NCBI GenBank assembly: GCA_032622095.1
Contig: CP136064.1
Span: 189,457,794 to 189,521,793, forward strand
Origin: Siphonodentalium dalli
Taxonomy: Eukaryota > Mollusca > Scaphopoda > Gadilida > Siphonodentaliidae
Length of the DNA stretch: 64,000 bases
Direction: 5' to 3'
Shown here: positions 34,861 through 46,873 of the stretch, piece after piece
How positions within the stretch are numbered: position 1 is the stretch's first letter
How the letters are laid out: each line of letters starts with the position of its first letter
Translations under genes and position numbers: made by a program
The notes under the pieces: model-generated
Databases searched by the model: none
The model's input: the letters and a program-made list of their open reading frames with translations, nothing else
Told to the model about the DNA's origin: nothing

Positions 34861-35040
34861 ATTACATGTACAGTAACTTCGATTAAGGCCCCAAGAATAG
34901 CTTGATAAAAATTGTTTTACTTCTGGTACATGTACTAGTATATTATCACCAGTATAAACTAGAGGTGTGACTGTCCCAATGGGACTACGGATACCCCCCT
35001 GTTTTTAAAATACTAAGATGTTTCACATGTCAGCAAACAT

Positions 35041-35740
35041 TTAGTTAAAATAATAAATTACCAGTTCCCATTGCAGATGTACAACCATAACCCTAATCTT
35101 AAACCTATTGACCGAAAAATGTAGGAATATAAGCTTGGACAAAATTATGTATGTTGCGAAAAAAATTCTTATGTATGTTGCGAAAAAAATTCTAAGTCGA
35201 AAAAGGGGAATAACTCCACACAAAAAATGTCGGACAGATGTCATAATCGCAGGTGCACAGGTTCCCATGGTACTAAATAACAGTGCCAAGATTAAAAAAC
35301 ATTGACCGAAAAATGTAGGAATAAAAGCTCGGACAAAATTATGCATGTTGCAAAAAAAGTTTCTAAGTCGAAAAAGGGGGATAACTCCACCAAAAAATGT
35401 TGGACAGACGTCATAATAGCAGGTGCACAAGTTCCCATGGTACTAAATATCTGTGCCACGTTTTTTAAAAATTGACCAAAAAATGTAGGAATAAAAGCTC
35501 GGACAAAAGTATACATGTTGCGAAAAATTTCTAAGTCGAAAAAGGGGGGATAACTCCACCAAAAAAAGTCCGACAGACGTCATAATCGCAGGTGCACAGG
35601 TTCCCATGGTGGTTGATGTCTGTGCCAAGTTTCACGGAAATTGATCAAAAAACTACTGAGAAAAACTCAGGACAAATTTGTGTCCACGGACGGACGGACG
35701 GACGGACGGAAGGACGGACGGACGAACAAATGGGTAGATA
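35041..35740 (+). mobile_element. Modular tandem element H2: about 3.5 units of 170-194 bp and an ACGG tail
   Basis: Units starting 'attgaccgaaaaatgtagga' lie at 35107, 35301 and 35471, with a shortened one at 35640. Each contains 'aaaaagggggataactccac' and 'atcgcaggtgcacaggttcc'. The series is closed by (GGAC)n at about 35689-35730. Same architecture as H1, different core sequence. Confidence 0.75.
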
Positions 35741-36120
35741 TGTGGCTCCGACCTATGTGGCTAGAAATGGTAATGTGGCTTTAGTTTTTATGTGGCTTCT
35801 CAAGTAGTTATAAAATTTTATGTGGCTATCAAGTAGTAGATAGTGAAAAAAACTCCAGATTATGGATTCATAACATGTTGGAATTATAGCAGAAGAAGCT
35901 GATTAAAACTCAAAAACTTGCACACAGCAACTGGGACAGTGGAATGGGAGAAACTGACAGGTCCGTGATTGGGTGACTAGCCACATAAATGTCCGTCAGT
36001 GTCCGACATCTCCTATTGACAGGCCATGGATGTCTAAATCTATGGACTTTTTGTTTCCAATTTTGAGTGACTACAAAATTAAATAAGCTGATTAGGCCAA
36101 ATAGATCATTTTTGATACTA

Positions 36121-36175
36121 CTACTGTAAATTACATTACATTACTGTAAATTACACTACTGTAAATTACATTATT
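36121..36175. repeat. Short tandem repeat 'ctactgtaaattacatta'
   Basis: About three imperfect 17-20-bp units. Confidence 0.7.
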
Positions 36176-36388
36176 TTCGCAAGTGTCATTTTTCGTGGTA
36201 TGTCAAGTAAGAAATTTGGGTGCATGCTTCCTGTTGTAAAGTATACCATTCTTAGTTGAATAACATTCTATCATAACGCTGCGAGGCAGTCAATATATGA
36301 TCGTACGTGATGACATCATATCGCAAACTCGCTTCCGCGACAATCAGGTGTGCATGTGTGACTCCAAGCTAACCAGCGCCCCCAATAA

Positions 36389-36541
36389 AGCTGAATAGGT
36401 CATTGTCGCATTGTTTCTGGCAAAAAGACACACAGGATCTCAAAGTCTCGCCAAACAACGGGAATTTTATTTAGTCGTCTAAGTTTAAGAGATCCTGGGT
36501 GTCTTTTTTTCCAGAAACCATGCGACAATGACATATTCAGC
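36389..36541. mobile_element. 153-bp palindromic MITE with 8-bp duplication CCCAATAA
   Basis: The left arm is (A)GCTGAATAGGTCATTGTCGC and the right arm the inverse ending ATATTCAGC, with about 65 bp of arm pairing ('gtttctgg..aaaagacac..aggatctc'). CCCAATAA flanks both sides (36381-36388, 36542-36549). The 8-bp duplication suggests a hAT-type MITE. Confidence 0.8.
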
Positions 36542-36646
36542 CCCAATAATGTGTACATGGCGCCTTCTATAATGGGCAGGTAAATATTATCAATTACATA
36601 ACAAAAAAGTTAAATTAGTACAAGCAGATGGTTTACTCAAAATATT

Positions 36647-39600
36647 TATATATGTCAGAGTTATGGAGGCACGGACTCAGTATGAGTGTTCATTGCTTTA
36701 TATGTGCGTGAACAAATTCTCATTTCTTATCGAAATAGCCATGTGTCGATCGGAATGGTACATCGAGATGTTCCCCAAACCAAATCAAGCTTGAAAACCG
36801 GTCCCGATTTTCATCCATGCCGGGGTTCGAACCCGCGCCAACCTCGTCTAGCCCAGACTGTGATGATCGTATCCACGACCTAACCACCTCGGCTACGGGG
36901 ACATCCTTAAAAAGGAAGCCCTTTCATCGAGAGTTAGGAAGCGTATCAGTCTGAACATGGGTTCGAACCCACTACCTTCGAAATTCTTGATCTGCCATTC
37001 TGGAAACATGTCAATGCACTTCCTCCGAAATTGCATCTGTGACCATACGATTACTGGTACTGGCGTATATATATATGTCAGAGTTATGGAGGCACGGACT
37101 CAGTATGAGTGTTCATTGCTTTATATGTGCGTGAACAAATTCTCATTTCTTATCGAAATAGCCATGTGTCGATCGGAATGGTACATCGAGATGTTCCCCA
37201 AACCAAATCAAGCTTGAAAACCGGTCCCGATTTTCATCCATGCCGGGGTTCGAACCCGCGCCAACCTCGTCTAGCCCAGACTGTGATGATCGTATCCACG
37301 ACCTAACCACCTCGGCTACGGGGACATCCTTAAAAAGGAAGCCCTTTCATCGAGAGTTAGGAAGCGTATCAGTCTGAACATGGGTTCGAACCCACTACCT
37401 TCGAAATTCTTGATCTGCCATTCTGGAAACATGTCAATGCACTTCCTCCGAAATTGCATCTGTGACCATACGATTACTGGTACTGGCGTATATATATATG
37501 TCAGAGTTATGGAGGCACGGACTCAGTATGAGTGTTCATTGCTTTATATGTGCGTGAACAAATTCTCATTTCTTATCGAAATAGCCATGTGTCGATCGGA
37601 ATGGTACATCGAGATGTTCCCCAAACCAAATCAAGCTTGAAAACCGGTCCCGATTTTCATCCATGCCGGGGTTCGAACCCGCGCCAACCTCGTCTAGCCC
37701 AGACTGTGATGATCGTATCCACGACCTAACCACCTCGGCTACGGGGACATCCTTAAAAAGGAAGCCCTTTCATCGAGAGTTAGGAAGCGTATCAGTCTGA
37801 ACATGGGTTCGAACCCACTACCTTCGAAATTCTTGATCTGCCATTCTGGAAACATGTCAATGCACTTCCTCCGAAATTGCATCTGTGACCATACGATTAC
37901 TGGTACTGGCGTATATATATATGTCAGAGTTATGGAGGCACGGACTCAGTATGAGTGTTCATTGCTTTATATGTGCGTGAACAAATTCTCATTTCTTATC
38001 GAAATAGCCATGTGTCGATCGGAATGGTACATCGAGATGTTCCCCAAACCAAATCAAGCTTGAAAACCGGTCCCGATTTTCATCCATGCCGGGGTTCGAA
38101 CCCGCGCCAACCTCGTCTAGCCCAGACTGTGATGATCGTATCCACGACCTAACCACCTCGGCTACGGGGACATCCTTAAAAAGGAAGCCCTTTCATCGAG
38201 AGTTAGGAAGCGTATCAGTCTGAACATGGGTTCGAACCCACTACCTTCGAAATTCTTGATCTGCCATTCTGGAAACATGTCAATGCACTTCCTCCGAAAT
38301 TGCATCTGTGACCATACGATTACTGGTACTGGCGTATATATATATGTCAGAGTTATGGAGGCACGGACTCAGTATGAGTGTTCATTGCTTTATATGTGCG
38401 TGAACAAATTCTCATTTCTTATCGAAATAGCCATGTGTCGATCGGAATGGTACATCGAGATGTTCCCCAAACCAAATCAAGCTTGAAAACCGGTCCCGAT
38501 TTTCATCCATGCCGGGGTTCGAACCCGCGCCAACCTCGTCTAGCCCAGACTGTGATGATCGTATCCACGACCTAACCACCTCGGCTACGGGGACATCCTT
38601 AAAAAGGAAGCCCTTTCATCGAGAGTTAGGAAGCGTATCAGTCTGAACATGGGTTCGAACCCACTACCTTCGAAATTCTTGATCTGCCATTCTGGAAACA
38701 TGTCAATGCACTTCCTCCGAAATTGCATCTGTGACCATACGATTACTGGTACTGGCGTATATATATATGTCAGAGTTATGGAGGCACGGACTCAGTATGA
38801 GTGTTCATTGCTTTATATGTGCGTGAACAAATTCTCATTTCTTATCGAAATAGCCATGTGTCGATCGGAATGGTACATCGAAATGTTCCCCAAACCAAAT
38901 CAAGCTTGAAAACCGGTCCCGATTTTCATCCATGCCGGGGTTCGAACCCGCGCCAACCTCGTCTAGCCCAGACTGTGATGATCGTATCCACGACCTAACC
39001 ACCTCGGCTACGGGGACATCCTTAAAAAGGAAGCCCTTTCATCGAGAGTTAGGAAGCGTATCAGTCTGAACATGGGTTCGAACCCACTACCTTCGAAATT
39101 CTTGATCTGCCATTCTGGAAACATGTCAATGCACTTCCTCCGAAATTGCATCTGTGACCATACGATTACTGGTACTGGCGTATATATATATGTCAGAGTT
39201 ATGGAGGCACGGACTCAGTATGAGTGTTCATTGCTTTATATGTGCGTGAACAAATTCTCATTTCTTATCGAAATAGCCATGTGTCGATCGGAATGGTACA
39301 TCGAGATGTTCCCCAAACCAAATCAAGCTTGAAAACCGGTCCCGATTTTCATCCATGCCGGGGTTCGAACCCGCGCCAACCTCGTCTAGCCCAGACTGTG
39401 ATGATCGTATCCACGACCTAACCACCTCGGCTACGGGGACATCCTTAAAAAGGAAGCCCTTTCATCGAGAGTTAGGAAGCGTATCAGTCTGAACATGGGT
39501 TCGAACCCACTACCTTCGAAATTCTTGATCTGCCATTCTGGAAACATGTCAATGCACTTCCTCCGAAATTGCATCTGTGACCATACGATTACTGGTACTG

Positions 39601-40369
39601 GCGTATATATATATGTCAGAGTTATGGAGGCACGGACTCAGTATGAGTGTTCATTGCTTTATATGTGCGTGAACAAATTCTCATTTCTTATCGAAATAGC
39701 CATGTGTCGATCGGAATGGTACATCGAGATGTTCCCCAAACCAAATCAAGCTTGAAAACCGGTCCCGATTTTCATCCATGCCGGGGTTCGAACCCGCGCC
39801 AACCTCGTCTAGCCCAGACTGTGATGATCGTATCCACGACCTAACCACCTCGGCTACGGGGACATCCTTAAAAAGGAAGCCCTTTCATCGAGAGTTAGGA
39901 AGCGTATCAGTCTGAACATGGGTTCGAACCCACTACCTTCGAAATTCTTGATCTGCCATTCTGGAAACATGTCAATGCACTTCCTCCGAAATTGCATCTG
40001 TGACCATACGATTACTGGTACTGGCGTATATATATATGTCAGAGTTATGGAGGCACGGACTCAGTATGAGTGTTCATTGCTTTATATGTGCGTGAACAAA
40101 TTCTCATTTCTTATCGAAATAGCCATGTGTCGATCGGAATGGTACATCGAGATGTTCCCCAAACCAAATCAAGCTTGAAAACCGGTCCCGATTTTCATCC
40201 ATGCCGGGGTTCGAACCCGCGCCAACCTCGTCTAGCCCAGACTGTGATGATCGTATCCACGACCTAACCACCTCGGCTACGGGGACATCCTTAAAAAGGA
40301 AGCCCTTTCATCGAGAGTTAGGAAGCGTATCAGTCTGAACATGGGTTCGAACCCACTACCTTCGAAATT
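36647..40369. repeat. Satellite array, 8.8 near-identical copies of a 423-bp unit
   Basis: Units start at 'tatatatgtcagagttatgg' every 423 bp, from 36647, 37070, 37493 and so on. The array ends mid-unit after 'accttcgaaatt' at 40369. I saw a single substitution between units (G to A at 38882). Each unit has a tRNA-like region on the minus strand (first copy 36818-36905) and a second GGGTTCGAACCC box 135 bp further on (36959-36970). Repeated small frames of 65 and 86 codons recur simply because the DNA repeats and show no protein features. A diverged partial unit lies at 32819-32935. Confidence 0.95.
36818..36905 (-). promoter_or_regulatory. tRNA-Ser/Leu-like Pol III internal promoter in the 423-bp unit (first copy)
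   Basis: Read on the minus strand, TAGCCGAGGTGG (36895-36884) matches the A box and GGTTCGAACC (36833-36824) the B box. The spacing of about 61 nt and the text 'GCCGAGGTGGTTAGGTCG' resemble type II tRNAs (Ser/Leu). The acceptor ends do not pair, so it is a tRNA-derived SINE head and not a functional tRNA. The same block repeats every 423 bp, nine times in all. Confidence 0.75.
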
Positions 40370-40453
40370 TATGGTGAGATTAAATGCAGTTTCTATAAAT
40401 TGAGGCAAAATGACTTTCTTCGTTCATAAAAAATATATACATTTTCCTTTACA

Positions 40454-40652
40454 ATGGTTACAACCAAACATTGTTGTTACAGGACCTGTAAGAGTGATTC
40501 AAGGATAGATTCCAATGTGAATTTTATCGGGTTTGGGAATGGATTTCCCAAGCCAAACAGAGAATTAGAGAAATACAAGCAAAGGATGCATGCATGCATG
40601 CGACAGAGTCGATTTCGTCGTCGCAAATGTAAACAAGGACACATATACATGT
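40454..40652 (+). pseudogene. THAP-domain fragment, frameshifted
   Basis: The frame from 40454 begins MVTTKHCCYRTCKSDSR, then has GFPKPNRELEKYKQR. These match the N-terminal Cys pair and the FPKP motif of THAP zinc fingers (C2CH type) common in invertebrate genomes and P-element-like transposases. Continuation of the domain (DFVVANVNKDTYTC) lies in the next frame from about 40608, right after a CATG microsatellite at 40586-40601 that probably slipped. No upstream promoter or downstream transposase is visible. It starts about 85 bp after the satellite array. Confidence 0.6.
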
Positions 40653-41729
40653 CTCATGTTCGGGAACATCTTGGTGCTAATGTTATCGTCAAATTGTTTC
40701 TGATGCAGATCTGGTGGATTGAAATGTATGACCCGGTGTTTATCGTATACAGGCAAAAGATATGCCTTATATATTGATCGTCCCATATTTTCAGCGACAC
40801 AATGAAGTTTTATATAGTAAAATATATAATAATCATATTTATCCATGCACCTGACAAATGAGGTTTATATCACCATTCGACACGAAAATGGGACATTTAG
40901 ACAGATAACTTTCATTTTCGTCGGACACTATGACAAAGTCCGAGGTGTGAAGTGCGAATTAATTGTCGGTGGTGTCGGATGTCTGGGGGTTAATTATTTC
41001 GATATTCCAAGAGGACTATGTTTACTCAATATTCTTTAAAAAACAAATTGGTGTAAACAATTACTAAAGAACTATTTTGATTGGGCGTTTTCTAACACTG
41101 CAAACACTGGGTAGTTTATACCGCAGTTTTATGAATTTCCCGACTTCGACTATTTTGTCGTAAACAATAAAAAAAATACAATGAGCAACTGAAAATGTTT
41201 TTTAATATTCTGGAAGAAGTATATGTCCCTGATATACTAGTATGTGTAAATTGTCACGTAAAAACTACGAAAGATAACAAAGTTACAATTAGTTTTATAG
41301 ACCCACTCTCAATCTCACACATACAGTAAATGCATGCGTTCTCAAACACGTGGTAAAGTTTGTCCGAAAATCTATTTTTAGCATATGATATCATTATTCG
41401 TGATGTACTCGGGAGCTCAATGCGTACAAGCGCTATACTGAAGACACATTACATCATACTAGTATAATAGTATAATATAGTCTATAATGTACGTTAGAAC
41501 ATGCATATGTACTACAAGTATATTATGCACATGAACACGAAGACACTGCATGTCCAATAATACATATATATACTCTAAGCTGTTGGTGATATATGTAAAT
41601 TGTAAAAGTAATGTCAGATTAATATTCTTGCAGTATTATTAATTTTAAATGATCAGCATAAATAGAAAACATAAAAATAAAAAAAATATTATTCCAAAAT
41701 TCAAATAAAATTTCAATTTTCTTAGTTAT

Positions 41730-41975
41730 CAGTTGACCATCAATGAATGCAGAATGAATAGCATCAATTCCGCATGTAAAGTAAACATTGGGATGTGAGT
41801 GTACATTGGGCATTGGCTCAAGAATTCTAATTATATCTAATTACATGTAATCTGTCCAAGTAAAAGCTACATTCCGGTACTGATCTGAGTATGTATGTCT
41901 GGAAGGTTATAACGTATAGAGTACTAGTATCATAAACATGAATGAATTTAAAAACCCCCCAAAAAATATATATCT
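41730..41975 (+). mobile_element. Single-unit copy of the 34 kb SINE-like repeat
   Basis: It shares 'gttgaccatcaatgaatgca', 'gcatcaattccgcatgtaaa', 'gtgagtgtacattgggcatt' and 'ttataacgtatagagtacta' with 34150-34490, but only one of the tandem units is present. Confidence 0.75.
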
Positions 41976-42228
41976 CATCATATACATGTACCAATATACA
42001 TATGTATGATAGTAATACATGTACATGAGACGTCAGGATTTCCGTCAGGGAGATTTATGAGGTCGTTTGGGGAAACATAATGCGACGGGCGACCATGAGA
42101 ACAAATATGGATTTTTGTCATTGAAAAGTAGACTTTCCTTGTACTTGAGACAAGAAGCATGGACAATGAAGCTTCATACAGAAAGCGAATTGAAACAGAG
42201 CATGTTTCTTTGACCTCAAGTTAATAAA

Positions 42229-43309
42229 CTAACGAGAGGCCGATCACGATCGGCAGATGTTAACCCATCCCTTGGCGATAGTAAATTACTATGATCGGAA
42301 TCATAAATGAGAGTTTTGATGTTCAATTATAGAGTATACTGTTATGTACTATTATAGACAAATGTACATAACACAAATTATTGGAATTTATGGGTCACTC
42401 GCATTTATATAAGAGAATGCACTAGCTGGTACAGGATCTGTATTGCTGCACCACCACAGAGTCAAATTTAAGTTTACATTGATAATGTATCAAATTCTAC
42501 CAACAACACCCATCAAGATAAAGACACCTCACTGCTGGCCCATTAATATCAATTATATAGCAGAGCTGTCAACAAATCACAGGCATTGTTTATATTGAAG
42601 GCTGGCATCTATTAAACCAATAACATTTATAATGACCTCAGAACATCTGTAGAGTGATATACTCAGCTGTGCAATGAAGCACAGATGTTCTAGTCTACTG
42701 TTAATATCATGTGATGTGTATTGTTGAAACTTTTTTTTTAATTAGATACCATAGCTTTCTTTATCTGCACATTGGCATAAGAGACATCAATAGCTGAGTA
42801 GTCCAAAGGTGAATTTGGGTTTAAAGTCACTCAAAACAAATTTACCAGTACATAACACAAGATTTTGGACCGATTTCAACCAAATTTGGTGTGGTGACTC
42901 GGGGTACTCTTGGCAGAGTTATAATGGTGTTAGTTTTTCAAATTGTGTTAACTTTAAACAAACAAAAAATTATTATATATTTTTATTTATTTATTTATTT
43001 ATTTGTTTTTTTTTTTAAATTGAGCAAGGAATTCAATCTAAATTTTTTTTTTAAGAGTGAATATATTTTTTCGAAAAAGGGCAATAACTCAGTTAAAAAT
43101 AGTCAGATCAAACCCATATTCGAACTCGATCTGTATTTTGGGCTGAGAAACTCACATACCAAATTTGGTTGCGATCAGATAGAAAATGTTTCAGTATCGC
43201 ATTATGCATAAAGTGTCTATGAACAGACAGACGGATGGACGGCATGACGAGTGGTCAATCCGGACGTTGACACTATATGTTTACCATACTATGCTATGGG
43301 TAAACATAA
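42229..43309 (+). mobile_element. Modular element: 0.8-kb dispersed repeat plus 'ggcaataactcagtt' unit, ACGG tail and terminal hairpin
   Basis: 42229-42957 matches 11475-12290, and 43018-43196 matches 19092-19270. They are followed by 'acagacagacggatggacgg' and a hairpin ATGTTTACCAT..ATGGGTAAACAT (43277-43307) with trailing A's. The near-start motif ATGTTAACCCAT (42257-42268) is an inverted partner of the hairpin arm. This is the best full-length Helentron-type candidate for both dispersed pieces (inference). Confidence 0.6.
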
Positions 43310-44740
43310 AAACATGTAAGTGACACAATGTGTAATATTAAATGTGAGTGGCTGATTACTACTCAACTGGCAGGTTGTTGACCATGTGACATTGTTGACA
43401 TGGCTTGAGGCGCCAAAAGTGGGAAATATTCTACCATTGGATATTTGATCATGACGTAAATACCGGTAAACTGGCGCTTGCAATTGCGATATTATTTTAC
43501 TCAGCAGTGAACATTTTTCAGCCAATGATCATTAGAATATAGAGTTTGGCGCATCCTCTTGTATAGGAGCATCGACAAAGTTTTTTGTCGTCGACAGTGA
43601 CAATTTTTTTTGGTTTCTCAGTGGAATGGAATAAAATAAAATAATTTTGGCTGATTTCTGGGCATTGTTAGGCCATAGTTTTCTTTATAAAAACCTTCCT
43701 TGTGACTCATATTGATCTTAACGCACTGATCACAGATTGTGATCGCAGATTGTGAATGCATTCTACTGACACTCTCAACAATTTATGAGTCGTGACGTCA
43801 CAGGAATCGAGTGCGTGGGCCATTTTCATTGATGGCACTGGTTTCTTTAATTTGTTGATTGGTTTGACTTTTGCAGACAGAGTGTTACCATGCAAGTACT
43901 GTGCAGACAACATTTCACTTGGCATGTGCTATCACATCTTATATTCAGGCATGGAGTGCATGATTCCTTGCGATCTGTTAATCGTCAGTGTCAGCGGTCG
44001 CCATTCCTCGGGAAAAAGGGGGTTGAGTTCGGTCTGCAAATACGAAGTCATGGTTGGGGAATGAGGCTGCTCGATGGGCTGGTAAGCTTAATCTTCTGGC
44101 TTCTCTTCGAATGTATTACATGTATATGTGTGCTTATCTATCACATAAAATTAGCCCATAAACACGGCCTCATACTTTTAGTAAGACACATGTTTATTAT
44201 CAGCACGCCCAATCATGTAAGAGCTTAGCGCAATGATATCAATCAATTTTGTCAACATGAAAAAACACATTAAAAATGGAAACTATATTTTGTCTTTAAT
44301 GTGTATTTAGTTCCTCTTTGGTTGAGATAAGGAAATCAATATTAATTTTTAAACTCCAGCCGTTTCAAGATTCTTTTTCCTTGCTAAAATGTGATTACAT
44401 GATAAAAAGGATCTCAAATTTGTCACAATTATATACAAAATTTATTTACATCGTCTACTATAAAGCTCGGCTCGAATAGAATTTGTTGGACTTGGTTAAT
44501 AAATTTCGTATGTAATTATGGCCCATTAGGCCAATATAAATATATTGCTAGATTTACATCCCACTTTTTCAGAAAAGTGGGGCGCAGAAGGGCAAATTTT
44601 AATCTTTATATTTTATTCTTCCAGACATAAATGATCACAATTGCTCCAGTCTCCTGGGAAGGACTGTTTCTCACAACTGATTATAAATTTATTTTTATTT
44701 ACAATACCAGGAATAATTTTATAAACTGTATATTTCAAAC

Positions 44741-45300
44741 AAGAGCATCACTTGGGCGTGGCAAAATCGCCCTTTAGAAATTTTGAATTGTACTACTGCA
44801 AAATAAAATAATACTTTGAGCTTACAAAAAATATCTGATATACCCCTAATTTCAATGCCAAAATGCGGTCAAATTCTAAGTTGAAAAATGGTCATAACTC
44901 ATGTAAAATTAATTGGACAGAACCTATATTCGAACTTGGCCTGTAGTTTTAGCTGGGAAACACACATCCCAGCTTTGGTTCAGATAAACAATACAAACTG
45001 GAGTTATCGGAAGGAAACCAAAATGTTAGGATATCGGTAAAATTCTAAGTAAAAAAAGGGTGGTAACTCATGTAAAAATAATCAGACGGAACCCATAATC
45101 GAACTTGGCCTGTATCTTTAGCGGGGAAATACACATACCAACTTTGGTTCAGATCAAATAATCCAAACTGGAGTTATCGATCGGAAACCAAACATGTTAA
45201 CGGACGGACAGATGGACAGATCAACGGACAGGACAGCTAGACAGATACACGGACGGACTGATTACATAATTCGACCTTTTTTCAAAAGGGCATATAAAAA
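44741..45300 (+). mobile_element. Modular tandem element H3: two units of about 168 bp, ACGG tail
   Basis: It starts 'aagagcatcacttgggcgtg' and 'atcgccctttagaaat'. Two units carry 'gtcataactcatgtaaaa' and 'cgaacttggcctgta'. The tail is 'aacggacggacagatggacag', and it ends 'ttttttcaaaagggcatata'. GCCCTTT near the start pairs with AAAGGGC-like sequence at the end. Confidence 0.7.
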
Positions 45301-45668
45301 GTCTTACATGTCTTGAGACTCGTGCAGTAATTACCGTTTGAAGTGACACAAATCACAAGAAGCCAGATTCATACAGTATATATTATTGATTTCTCTCGAA
45401 ACTACAGCCTTCAGCGTACCATTAGAATGTCAATTGAAGAAAACCCTCATTTTATGTTCCGTGTAACTCATTCGCAATACAACTGGATTCCGCAAGTAAC
45501 AAGCTGCGATGTATGTAAATTTTCTGGATTTTATTGAATAGAGAAAAATCTGAGTAATTTTTAGGGAAGCGAACTCGTACTAGGTTGAAACATTAATGGA
45601 GCTTGTCCACTGATAAAGCTGTGAATGGAGGGATGACACCATTAGAAAGCAGATCAATGTAAAATAAA

Positions 45669-46467
45669 AGGTCGCAGACCACATGTCCCCCGACTCGAGT
45701 GGTAAACTTCATGATTGGATTTGTTTGTAGGATACTATTTGCAACAATGTTATACAGTATATAGATGTTGCAAACCACCGCAAAATTTCTTGGACAAAAC
45801 AACCCGATGAACAAATGCATGCAAACACGAAAAAAATGATATTTTTGTATTAGCTATATAGATGTTGCAAATCACCAACATGTTAGGAACAATATCCCAG
45901 AGTTTCAAATCTCTACATTTAAAACTGTAGGAGGAGTTGATTACACCATGAAGGTACCCAATCTCATCCAAAAGGCAAAAATGTTCAAAATTTTCTAAGT
46001 CGAAAACCCCCCAAAAATATGGAAAAAATGATATTTTTGATTAGCTATATAGATGTTGCAAATCACCAACATGTTAGGAACAATATCCCAGAGTTTCAAA
46101 TCTCTACATTTAAAACTGTAGGAGGAGTTGATTACACCATGAAGGTACCCAATCTCATCCAAAAGGCAAAAATGTTCCAAATTTTCTAAGTCGAAAACCC
46201 CCCCAAAAATATGGAAAAAATAATATTTTTGATTAGCTTTATAGATGTTGCAAATCACCAACATGTTAGGAACAATATCCCAGAGTTTCAAATCTCTACG
46301 TTTAAAACTGTAGGAGGAGTTGATTACACCATGAAGGTACCCAATCTCGGACGCACGGACGCACGGACGTGACGGACGCACGGACGCACGGACGCACGGA
46401 CGCACGGACGGACGGACGGACGAGGGTCATTTCTATAGTCCTCCGACGGAAACGTCGGGGGACAAAT
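45669..46467 (+). mobile_element. Modular tandem element H4: about three 192-bp units, ACGGACGC tail, inverted ends TGTCCCCCGAC/GTCGGGGGACA
   Basis: TGTCCCCCGAC (45684-45694) near the start is the exact inverse of GTCGGGGGACA (46454-46464) in the 3' hairpin. The core units start near 45861, 46052 and 46244, each containing 'gatgttgcaaatcaccaaca' and 'aactgtaggaggagttgatt'. The (GGACGCAC)n tail covers about 46348-46425. A 35-bp relative of the left end is at 10211-10245. The ends and order fit a Helentron-derived element. Confidence 0.75.
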
Positions 46468-46588
46468 ATCACCCGAGTGCTTTAGGGTGGCTTAGAGATG
46501 GCTTATGATGGCTTACCGGTAGATCCTGTTTTGAATTTCAATACTTAGTAACTATATGAAGCTACATGCTCATCTTCGAACTACATGT

Positions 46589-46843
46589 ATAAACCATTTC
46601 TCTACCAAATGGATTCTCCACTTCAGTTATAAGAAAGTATACATTGGAATGGTCTATTATTCATTCGGAGGGCTGTTCATGTAATAAACGCAGACGGAAA
46701 ACAGAAAAAAAACCCAGATAATACAAAATCAGAATGATTCATATTCATTGGCGGGTAATGTTCAGATAATAAGTTCTGCTTATTATCTGAACATTTCCTA
46801 AGGAAACTACTCGTCAATGAGTATTTAGTATAGAAAGTGTTAA
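46589..46843 (+). mobile_element. TTAA element PB2, copy 5
   Basis: The left end is decayed ('aaaccatttctctaccaaat'); the right end is 'atttagtatagaaagtgTTAA'. A perfect internal palindrome 'atgttcagataataagttct' with its inverse lies near 46770. Confidence 0.75.
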
Positions 46844-46873
46844 ATGGATTCAATGAGGAGCAGTTAATAGTAC

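Noticed and set aside
36818-36905. Functional tRNA gene cluster
   Set aside because: A and B boxes are good, but acceptor and T stems do not pair properly, so these are tRNA-derived repeats.
36686-40267. Repeated open frames of 65 and 86 codons every 423 bp, looking like a tandem gene family
   Set aside because: They overlap each other in different frames, show no protein motif, and recur only because the DNA unit repeats; the conserved signal in the unit is a tRNA-like region on the other strand.
36647-40369. CRISPR-like array
   Set aside because: The unit is a 423-bp head-to-tail satellite with no variable spacers, in a eukaryotic intron.
43792-44228. Overlapping frames of 90 and 112 codons
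   Set aside because: Two frames on the same strand overlap, neither has a recognisable domain, and no splice signals frame them.
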